A stretch of DNA of 38,947 nt from positions 1 through 38,947 of IMG/VR virus record IMGVR_UViG_3300034109_000201; one strand, written 5' to 3'. A model generated the notes under the pieces. That model worked only from the letters and a program-made list of their open reading frames with translations. It was not told the DNA's origin and ran no database searches. This document shows, piece by piece, positions 15,538-21,432 of the stretch (the first letter of the stretch is position 1; every line of letters begins with the position of its first letter). The position numbers and the translations under genes are program-made. This DNA is from a virus.

Positions 15538-15590
15538 GCCGCCTATGGCGGCGTTCAAGGAAAGCCCCGGGCAGCACGCGCCGCCCGGGG
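15538..15590 (-). ncRNA. Three-hairpin leader, copy 3 (hairpin I absent)
   Basis: On the minus strand: a long hairpin II with arms CCCCGGGC and GCCCGGGG around GGC-GCGT-GCT (15565-15590), spacer CTTTCCTTGAAC, then hairpin III GCCGCC-ATA-GGCGGC (15538-15552) and the Shine-Dalgarno AGGAG. The GCGT loop and the spacer match the other copies while the stem bases have changed and still pair. The first hairpin is missing here. Confidence 0.65.
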
Positions 15591-15618
15591 CCATGTGGTC
15601 TTCTCGCACTCCGATCCG

Positions 15619-16380
15619 TCACGACTTCAGCGTGTCGAACTGCTCGCCGTCCGGCCCCTCGCTGGCGGGCACAAAGGCGTCCGGCTTGGCCGCGCGACCG
15701 AGCATCCGATCCGCGATGGCCTTCGCAACGGCGTCCACGAACGACTCCTGCTGCACGAGCGCCGTCACGAGCGCGGCCATCGTGTCCGGGCAGCGGACGC
15801 AGGTAGCAGCGACCTCTCGCCCGACCGTAGCGACCTCCTCGGCATCCATCGACCTGCCGATGGCGCTCGCCACCTCGTCCATGTCGATGTTGTTCGCCAC
15901 GGCGGTCGCCACCTCGTCCATGTCCATCGCCTCGGCGACCTCGCGCGCCCCGATGTCGGATGCCACCCGCTCGGCGATGGCGTCCGTATCGACCGTACCG
16001 AGCGCGTCCATCACGTGCGAGGTCAGGTCATCCATGTCAAACTCGTTCGCGATGTCGGTGGCGCTGATCTCGCTGGCGAGCGATGACAGGTCGATCTCGT
16101 TCGCGATGTCGGTCACGCTGATCTCGTTCGCGACAGCCGACACGTCCACGTGCTCCGCGATGTCGGACGGCTCAAACTCGGACGCCAGCCGGGAGTAGTC
16201 AAGGCGTCCCGCGACCTCGCGCGACAGTACGTCGGTCGGCACGTTCGGCGCGTAGCCCTTCAGCGCTTCCTGCTGCGCGGCGTGGAACTGCTCCACGGTC
16301 TTCACGATCTGCGCGGCAGACTCCTTCAGGTTGTTCGCGGTGGCGGTCAGGTCGGCAACGATGGGGGCAAACTGGTTCAT
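15619..16380 (-). CDS. Acidic protein with tandem 9-residue repeats
   Basis: A 253-residue protein of unknown function. Residues 61-123 are seven consecutive 9-residue units, such as DYSRLASEF, DVSAVANEI, SVTDIANEI, DLSSLASEI, SATDIANEF and DMDDLTSHV; 52-60 may be an eighth. A later set recurs every 13 residues (DMDEVATAV, DMDEVASAI, DAEEVATVG; 153-187). The pattern is acidic/polar, then Ile/Val/Leu-Ala, then Glu, then a hydrophobic residue. The N-terminal 40 residues look like an amphipathic helix. A CVRC pair is at 194-197. ATG 16380 lies just after leader copy 2; the Shine-Dalgarno is weak (AGAGAGAGAC). Confidence 0.8.
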   Translation of the reverse strand: MNQFAPIVADLTATANNLKESAAQIVKTVEQFHAAQQEALKGYAPNVPTDVLSREVAGRLDYSRLASEFEPSDIAEHVDVSAVANEISVTDIANEIDLSSLASEISATDIANEFDMDDLTSHVMDALGTVDTDAIAERVASDIGAREVAEAMDMDEVATAVANNIDMDEVASAIGRSMDAEEVATVGREVAATCVRCPDTMAALVTALVQQESFVDAVAKAIADRMLGRAAKPDAFVPASEGPDGEQFDTLKS

Positions 16381-16396
16381 GTCTCTGTCTCTCTCT

Positions 16397-16476
16397 GCCG
16401 CTCTCGGCGGCGTTCGTGGTAACGCCCGCAGCACGCGCTGCAGGTGAAGTCCTCCCGTCGCCTTTCGGCGGCGAGA
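16397..16476 (-). ncRNA. Three-hairpin leader, copy 2
   Basis: On the minus strand: hairpin I with a GAAA loop (16452-16476); hairpin II CCTGCAGC-GCGT-GCTGCGGG (16425-16444), identical to copy 1; spacer CGTTACCACGAAC; hairpin III GCCGC-CGAGA-GCGGC (16397-16411). It fills the gap between the 123-residue gene and the repeat-protein gene. Hairpin I sits 8 bases after a stop codon and could also end the upstream transcript. Confidence 0.7.
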
Positions 16477-16484
16477 GGATGGGG

Positions 16485-16856
16485 TCAGGCGGTCTTCGCC
16501 TCTTGCGTCCGGCGCGCGCGCTCGGCAGCGTTGTGGTCGCGCTCCATGTTGTCCATGACGCGCTTCAGCCATTGCTTGCGCGTCTTGCTCGCGACGTTCG
16601 TTGACAGCCCGACGAACGGCAGCAGGTCTTCTTCGGTCCACGGCGTTCCGTCTCGGTCCTTCTCCAGCACCGCTCTGCCGTGCGCGATCAGGAAGTTCAT
16701 GCGCCACACGAACTCGTCCAGCCGCACCTTCGTGATCTCGCCCATGTCCACCGCCATCGTTGTCCAGATCAGCCCCTCGCACATGGGCGTCATCCGACCT
16801 TCCTTCGTCCAGCAGGCAGACTCGTCGCAACGCTTCACGTTCCAGTTCAGGCTCAT
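16485..16856 (-). CDS. Early protein, unknown function
   Basis: A 123-residue protein with an N-terminal cysteine pair (RCDESACW), an aromatic-rich centre (LDEFVWRMNFLIAHGRAVL), the segment WTEEDLLPFVGLSTN and a strongly basic/charged C-terminal helix. ATG 16856 follows AAGGAG by 7 bases, immediately after hairpin III of leader copy 1. It is the first gene after the long non-coding stretch. No family is recognised. Confidence 0.78.
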   Translation of the reverse strand: MSLNWNVKRCDESACWTKEGRMTPMCEGLIWTTMAVDMGEITKVRLDEFVWRMNFLIAHGRAVLEKDRDGTPWTEEDLLPFVGLSTNVASKTRKQWLKRVMDNMERDHNAAERARRTQEAKTA

Positions 16857-16868
16857 CGCAATCTCCTT

Positions 16869-16946
16869 GCCGCACTCGGCGGCGTCTTGGTAAAGCCCGC
16901 AGCACGCGCTGCAGGCGAATGCCGCTCCGCCGTCTTTCGACGGCGG
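16869..16946 (-). ncRNA. Three-hairpin leader, copy 1
   Basis: On the minus strand: hairpin I CCGCCGTC-GAAA-GACGGCGG (16927-16946); hairpin II CCTGCAGC-GCGT-GCTGCGGG (16896-16915); spacer CTTTACCAAGAC; hairpin III GCCGC-CGAGT-GCGGC (16869-16883), ending one base before AAGGAG. This is the cleanest copy of the element and the reference for the other three. Confidence 0.7.
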
Positions 16947-17518
16947 GCGGCTGGTAGGTATCGGTAGGTCTTCAACTCCCGCGCCCCGGTGCGCGGTCCT
17001 CGTATGTTCGTCGCTGGCTGATCCCTGCGTGACTTCGTGGCGCGCGGCGGTGCTTGTAGGGCTCTCCGCTTACAGAGGGTCACATCCTCTCGCGCTGACT
17101 CGTCACGCGGTCTTCACCGCGCTGCTTGTTCGTCGGGCTCGCGCACCCTTCGGGTGGTGCGCTTCGGCTCTGCTGCTGACCGTATGTGTTCTACCGTTCG
17201 TGCGCCGTCTTGTAGGCCGTCGCGCTGTGCGTGCGAGGGTCGCATCCTCGCGCGTCATTCGCTCTGCTGAAGGTCGCCGTATCCGGTCCCGTTCGGTCCT
17301 CGGTCGCGGTGCAGGTCTTAGAGGATGCCTCTCGCTGCTTGCCGCGATCCGGTGGTGCGCTCGTCGCGCCGCCACTTCTGTCGCGCGCATCGCGGTGGTC
17401 CCGCGTGCGCTTGCTTCTTCGCCGTGCCCGACTTGTCAAAGACTCCAACCCGACAACATAACTATACCCCACGCGATAGGGTAATCCACCCCTGTTTCCT
17501 AAGCGCGGCGCGTGCGTT
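16947..17518. other. Gene-free stretch with small repeated hairpins
   Basis: Frames here are Arg/Ser-rich shadows on both strands with no credible start. Two stem-loops share the sequence GAGGGTC[G/A]CATCCTC (17233-17251 and 17074-17090) and a third is AGAGG-ATG-CCTCT (17320-17332). A further GCGCAC...GTGCGC stem lies near 17140-17161. The part 17433-17500 is clearly A+T-richer than the rest. The region separates the end of the tail operon from the first early gene, so it should hold a terminator, an early promoter and possibly an RNA gene or origin; none is proven. Confidence 0.5.
17455..17500 (-). promoter_or_regulatory. Candidate early promoter region
   Basis: On the minus strand the A+T-rich island contains TATAGT (17466-17461), a good -10 hexamer, and TACCC...GGGTA arms just upstream. 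The -35 position (about TGGATT) is poor, so this is a weak prediction based mainly on composition and on its position upstream of the leader-1 gene. Confidence 0.3.
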
Positions 17519-17875
17519 CTACGGCGTCGGCGACCACTTGCCCTTCGGGCAGGTCGCGGCGGGCATCCGGCCCTTGACCGTGAGTTCGGCGCGCGGGTGC
17601 TTCGCGCATCCGCACGCCTTGCAGAATCCGATCTGCGGATCAGGAGCGGCGTCAAGGTGTTCGCACTGGCGGCAGACCGCCACGCGCGCTTCGTAGTCGG
17701 CGTCAGCCAGCGGGCCGCGCGTCAGCAGACTTGCTTCGGCAGTCAGCCAGCCAGCGGCCTTGCGGTACAGCGAGCCACCGGGCCGCTCGGTGAACGACAC
17801 GACCGTAGCCGTGTGCGCCTGTTCGTCCAAGTCCAGCACCCAATCGCCAGCCGCCGTAGTGACCGAGACTCTCAT
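17519..17875 (-). CDS. Zinc-ribbon protein at the end of the tail operon
   Basis: A 118-residue protein. The N-terminal half is β-rich (VSVTTAAGDWVLDLDEQAHTATVV read in halves). The C-terminal half is a cysteine-rich ribbon: CRQC, about 14 residues, CKACGC, then CPKGKW. This CxxC...CxxCGC...CPxxKW pattern is common in phage proteins of unknown role encoded near tail genes. ATG 17875 overlaps the previous gene stop as ATGA. The upstream extension of the frame is not coding. Confidence 0.78.
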   Translation of the reverse strand: MRVSVTTAAGDWVLDLDEQAHTATVVSFTERPGGSLYRKAAGWLTAEASLLTRGPLADADYEARVAVCRQCEHLDAAPDPQIGFCKACGCAKHPRAELTVKGRMPAATCPKGKWSPTP

Positions 17876-19419
17876 GCGATCCGCTCTACCTTCCGGTGTT
17901 CGTAGATGCGCGAGCGGTTGGTACGCCGCAGTGCGTATGACCAGCATTCGTATCCGTACTCGGTACAGCAGTCGCTGAAGTTCGCGCCGTAGTCCCCGAG
18001 CGTGATCGTGTTGTCGTTCGCCGTGCAGTCCAGCGGCACCGACTCCGACAACGGCCCGACGCGGAACGTCAAGCCGGAAGACAACAAGACCGGAGAGCAC
18101 GATGACGATGAACAATCGCCGTCTGGCACCTGTGTCGGCGTCCATACGCGGTCGCAGCAAAAGCCCGTGTAGGTCCAATCGGGAGAGTTCCATGGCAACC
18201 AGCCGACGCTGTTCCCATACCCGCCGCAGGGCGGCGGAGGCGATATCGCCAACTGAGTCTGGCACGGCACCGACGAAGGGCTGTAGTAGTTGGCTTCGCC
18301 CGCGAAGCCCACGCCTTGACACATCTCCTCGTAGAGCGCACGCGAACAGGCCCCGCGTCCGTACGCGAACTCTTGATTGATGTCCGACCATAGCACTGCG
18401 CCGCCGCAGTACGTGTTCCAGCCGATGCGATTGAAGGCGGTGCTGCATTCCCCGGCTTGCGGGTCAGGCAAGTCCACTTGGCTCGTCAAGTGAAACAGTC
18501 TGATGTTGGCCGGGGTGCCCGTCGATGGCGGAATGAGTCCGCTCGTGAGCGGGTCGGGCGATTGGTCGGCGAAGTACGTCTCGGCACTCAGCCCACGCGA
18601 GAACACATTGGGCGTCGCGGTCGTGTTCCATGTCATCGTCACGGGCCCGGCTGTCTGCGCGTTTGCTGCCGTGAGCACCTCCTCCAGCGTCTTGCCGACA
18701 AGGCTGTACGACCACAGCACGGAGCCTCCGAAAGCCTTGATGCGGAACGTGCGCGCCACTACGTCCCACGAGCGCGCCGGACTGCTGCCTACGCGCCGAA
18801 TCCGAAACACCTCCGGCCCATTCGTGTAGAAGGGCCAATTAGTCCAGCGCGCGCTGAACAGGTATCGGCACAGCGGGTCTGACTGTTCCGGGAAGGTGAC
18901 CGTGTAGCAGCACGTACCTTCTGCTGGCACTCCTCCGTAGCACGGACGTGAGTTCGTGATCTCCGGCATGGACAGCGAGGCTTCGTACACGTCCGTCCTG
19001 TCGCCTCCGGGCGCGCTGAAGTCCGTCAGTCTGCCGTCAGGCGTGTACCACCGCAGCGACCTGAAGAACAGGGTGCTGACCGTGAACGGCAACTCCAGCA
19101 CCAGCGGCGCTGCCATGTCCCATGCCCACGATTGGTCATATACGACATCCGTGTATCCGCACGCTGGTCCGGCTGGCGTGAACTCGTACGACAACTCGCA
19201 ACTGCCGAACTGCGGGACAGTGTCGCCGAGCGTTGGCGGGTCAATCGGCCCCGGCGTGCAGCCCGATGCCGTCACGCACTCGCCGCCGTGCACGACCTTC
19301 CCGACAAAGCGCTCGGCCTGTCGATACCAATATGTCAGCCGTACTGAACTGCCGCCCTTCGGGCGCGGGCACGTCTTCCCGGTGTCGCTGCAGCAGCACT
19401 CAGCGCGCGTCAGGTTCAT
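17872..19419 (-). CDS. Cysteine-rich structural protein, possible tail tip
   Basis: A 515-residue protein of unknown family with about 26 cysteines, several as adjacent pairs or triplets (ECCCSD, GTCCYT, FCCDR, SDCCTE). It is rich in Trp, Tyr, Pro and Ser. No signal peptide is evident. Its position at the end of the tail module suggests a tail-tip or receptor-binding protein. Such a cysteine load is unusual for a protein folded in the reducing cytoplasm and may point to metal binding. ATG 19419 has GGAG 8 bases upstream and overlaps the lipoprotein gene by 20 bases; an earlier start at 19485 would overlap more. Confidence 0.7.
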   Translation of the reverse strand: MNLTRAECCCSDTGKTCPRPKGGSSVRLTYWYRQAERFVGKVVHGGECVTASGCTPGPIDPPTLGDTVPQFGSCELSYEFTPAGPACGYTDVVYDQSWAWDMAAPLVLELPFTVSTLFFRSLRWYTPDGRLTDFSAPGGDRTDVYEASLSMPEITNSRPCYGGVPAEGTCCYTVTFPEQSDPLCRYLFSARWTNWPFYTNGPEVFRIRRVGSSPARSWDVVARTFRIKAFGGSVLWSYSLVGKTLEEVLTAANAQTAGPVTMTWNTTATPNVFSRGLSAETYFADQSPDPLTSGLIPPSTGTPANIRLFHLTSQVDLPDPQAGECSTAFNRIGWNTYCGGAVLWSDINQEFAYGRGACSRALYEEMCQGVGFAGEANYYSPSSVPCQTQLAISPPPPCGGYGNSVGWLPWNSPDWTYTGFCCDRVWTPTQVPDGDCSSSSCSPVLLSSGLTFRVGPLSESVPLDCTANDNTITLGDYGANFSDCCTEYGYECWSYALRRTNRSRIYEHRKVERIA

Positions 19420-19729
19420 GCGCCTGCTCCACGAATGACGGAGGAACGCAGTACCAACCCTCCGGCACTTGTACGCAGTTGTCACTCAACTCCCAGCCCT
19501 CAGCCGTGCGGTGGTACACGCGGCCCTTGATGTTCGGCCCCGTGCGGATCGGACTTCCCTCGCTCACCAGCACCGTGCGTGCGCAGCCACTCGCGAACGC
19601 GAGCGCCAGCACGGTGCAAAGCGCCGCGATCCACCACAGCGTCGCGCGCCGAGTGAGGACGTTCGACAAGCGATTGGACCCACCGCAGCAACGACTCCAG
19701 CACCGCAGCGAGAAAGCCTGACACGGCAT
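19400..19729 (-). CDS. Small lipoprotein, possible outer spanin
   Basis: A 109-residue protein with one hydrophobic segment (LWWIAALCTVLALAFASGC) ending in a lipobox-like ASGC, then a short exported part with VLVSEGSPIRTG and VQVPEGWYCVPPSF. Small phage lipoproteins with a VPDGxPxR-like start and a PEGWY motif are common near lysis and tail genes. It could be the outer-membrane part of a spanin pair with one of the next two membrane proteins (inference). ATG 19729 is preferred over the overlapping GTG 19732 because AAGG lies 7 bases upstream. Confidence 0.65.
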   Translation of the reverse strand: MPCQAFSLRCWSRCCGGSNRLSNVLTRRATLWWIAALCTVLALAFASGCARTVLVSEGSPIRTGPNIKGRVYHRTAEGWELSDNCVQVPEGWYCVPPSFVEQAHEPDAR

Positions 19730-19923
19730 CACTCCGCCTTCTTGCTGCTGTCCTTCGCGAAGATGAGGCCGATGCCCGCGATGAGCGCCGCGATCAGAGC
19801 GGGCCAGTCGGGATGCGTGTCCGGGCTGGAGTCAGTCAGGGCCGTCAGCGCCGCTCCACCAGCCACGAGGATTGCGGCAACGCCCGCTCCGGTCGTACGC
19901 CAAGACTTGTGCTGCAGGTTCAT
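19729..19923 (-). CDS. Small membrane protein, holin candidate
   Basis: A 64-residue protein with two hydrophobic segments (GAGVAAILVAGGAALTAL and ALIAALIAGIGLIFA) joined by a polar loop and ending in a charged DSSKKAE tail. Size and topology fit a class II holin, which would open the inner membrane at lysis. It is coupled to its neighbours by ATGA and GTGA overlaps. No endolysin is recognisable nearby, so the role is inferred. Confidence 0.65.
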   Translation of the reverse strand: MNLQHKSWRTTGAGVAAILVAGGAALTALTDSSPDTHPDWPALIAALIAGIGLIFAKDSSKKAE

Positions 19924-20123
19924 CGGGAGTTCCTTTCAAGGCGTGCTTCGATCTTGTCCAGCCGCGCGTTCGCGGCACCTTGCTGCGTCACGATCTGCAC
20001 GAGCATCCGGTCATGGTGCAGCCATGCCGTCATCACTGACCCAAGGATGCCTGCGGCCAGCGCGCCGATGGCAACCCAATCACGGATCGACAACTTGACT
20101 GTCATGTCCTTCTCAAGCGTCAT
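19920..20123 (-). CDS. Small membrane protein, inner spanin or holin candidate
   Basis: A 67-residue protein with one N-terminal membrane segment (WVAIGALAAGILGSVMTAWL) and a C-terminal coiled-coil-like helix (QIVTQQGAANARLDKIEARL). The layout resembles an inner-membrane spanin or a one-segment holin. ATG 20123 is chosen because AGGA lies 8 bases upstream; longer starts have no Shine-Dalgarno. Confidence 0.6.
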   Translation of the reverse strand: MTLEKDMTVKLSIRDWVAIGALAAGILGSVMTAWLHHDRMLVQIVTQQGAANARLDKIEARLERNSR

Positions 20124-20158
20124 GGTTTGCATCCTACGGCTTGGGACGCGATTGTCCA

Positions 20159-20659
20159 TCATGGTTCGCAAGCACCATCGACCGGGTTCGCGGCACTGAA
20201 CTCGGCGCGCAGCGCGCCATCGGTGGCACGCAGCAGCATCATGTGGACGATGGTTCCCGTGGGCACGGGCTTGACCTCAAAGCCGGGGTGGGCCGTCACG
20301 CTGACCCCGTCCGCCGAGTCCACGGCAATGCCGTAGGCAGCGGTCGCGGTATTCGCCAGTTCCAGCACGTTCCACCCGTCTCCTTGTGCGGTGCTCGTCA
20401 GGCCGTTCGTGACGGTGGTGACAGTGACTGCCGTGGTCGTGGTCTGCACGCGTACCTGCTCCCACGTGTACCGCCACACGGCGATGCCGGACAGCCGCGT
20501 GGCCCCGGTGATGCGCGCTTGGAAGTTCCTGCGGTCGCTGCCCGCGCTCCCGGCTGGCCCCGTGGACGAGTCCAATCCGCTGGCAGTCACCACTTCATAA
20601 ATCTCCGCCCACGTGGCCGGAGTCAAAGCGCCAAAGCCTCGCGTGATCCGTGGCTTCAT
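20159..20659 (-). CDS. Tail-region structural protein
   Basis: A 166-residue β-rich, Thr/Val-rich protein (QVRVQTTTTAVTVTTVTNGL) with no recognised family. ATG 20659 overlaps the previous stop (ATGA). It lies two genes after the tape measure, the usual place for distal tail or tail-tip proteins, so a virion role is inferred. The frame upstream of ATG 20659 is a shadow. Confidence 0.65.
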   Translation of the reverse strand: MKPRITRGFGALTPATWAEIYEVVTASGLDSSTGPAGSAGSDRRNFQARITGATRLSGIAVWRYTWEQVRVQTTTTAVTVTTVTNGLTSTAQGDGWNVLELANTATAAYGIAVDSADGVSVTAHPGFEVKPVPTGTIVHMMLLRATDGALRAEFSAANPVDGACEP

Positions 20660-21432
20660 GTCATGCACGACCCAAGCGTGCTGAAGGACGCCGTGTTCGG
20701 GAACGGCTGTCGCGCCATCACGTGCCGCGCCGTTGCGTTGCCGTTGGCGTCGGGTGCATTCAGCAGCGGCTGGCCGTCCACGTCGCGGGCACAAATCTGC
20801 CGCAGGTGCGAGGCGCCGTCATAGATGAACCGATACCGCACTTCGTACTTCCCGCTGTCCAACTGCGACGAAGACGCGCCGATGAACAGCACCGTGCCAG
20901 CCGCAAAGCCCTTGAACGTCCCGCTGTTGCGCCTGCCGAGCACGTTCATCACCGACGCCACGCTATCCGTGTCGCGCACGGCCCGCACGACAATCTCCGT
21001 TTGGAAGACCGTCGTGCTCACGGGCTCACCGCACGCGTCCACGGGAGTGCCGCCGATGTCGCCATTGCCGGGGCTGCTCACACTCGTTGGCCACGCTGCG
21101 CCGACGCGGAACACGTCTACGAATGAAACGCTGGTGCTCATCTCTGTCGTGCAGGCTGTTGCTGAATCGGCAACCGGGTCATACCGATAGGTCACTGATC
21201 CAGTCCACACCTTGCCAATCGAATCGGCCACGGACTTCACGTCACGTCCCACGCAAGTCGTTTCTGTTCCGTCCACCGTGAGTTTGGTTCCAAGGGCAGG
21301 CAGCGCAGCGATGGCGTCCCCCGCCGAGATGGTCGCGGCTGCATCGTCACGGATCAAATAGTCCACTGTCGCGCTACGGGCTTCCTCTGACCGCGAATGC
21401 GACATAGACACGATCTCTGCGATGATTGCCAT
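20656..21432 (-). CDS. Tail-region structural protein
   Basis: A 258-residue protein directly after the tape measure gene, where siphophages usually encode the distal tail protein. It is Ser/Thr/Val-rich and probably β-sheet (LGTKLTVDGTETTCVGRDV, VWTGSVTYRYDPV, SGKYEVRYRFIYDG). I do not recognise the family. Start ATG 21432 shares its bases with the tape measure stop. Confidence 0.68.
   Translation of the reverse strand: MAIIAEIVSMSHSRSEEARSATVDYLIRDDAAATISAGDAIAALPALGTKLTVDGTETTCVGRDVKSVADSIGKVWTGSVTYRYDPVADSATACTTEMSTSVSFVDVFRVGAAWPTSVSSPGNGDIGGTPVDACGEPVSTTVFQTEIVVRAVRDTDSVASVMNVLGRRNSGTFKGFAAGTVLFIGASSSQLDSGKYEVRYRFIYDGASHLRQICARDVDGQPLLNAPDANGNATARHVMARQPFPNTASFSTLGSCMT

Noticed and set aside
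14900-16500. Repeated DNA words in 15619-16380 checked as a CRISPR array or tandem repeat.
   Set aside because: They follow codon phase and reflect the nonapeptide repeats of the protein; there are no spacers of constant length.
17074-17090. AGAGG-GTCACAT-CCTCT looks like a tRNA T arm (5-bp stem, 7-base loop).
   Set aside because: The loop lacks the T54 and A58 of real T loops and the flanks do not form an acceptor stem with bases about 48 positions upstream. The same hairpin recurs at 17233.
17434-17439. TTGACA on the minus strand, a perfect -35 hexamer.
   Set aside because: No -10-like hexamer lies 16-18 bases downstream (sequence there is AAGCAAG-like), so it is not called as a promoter.
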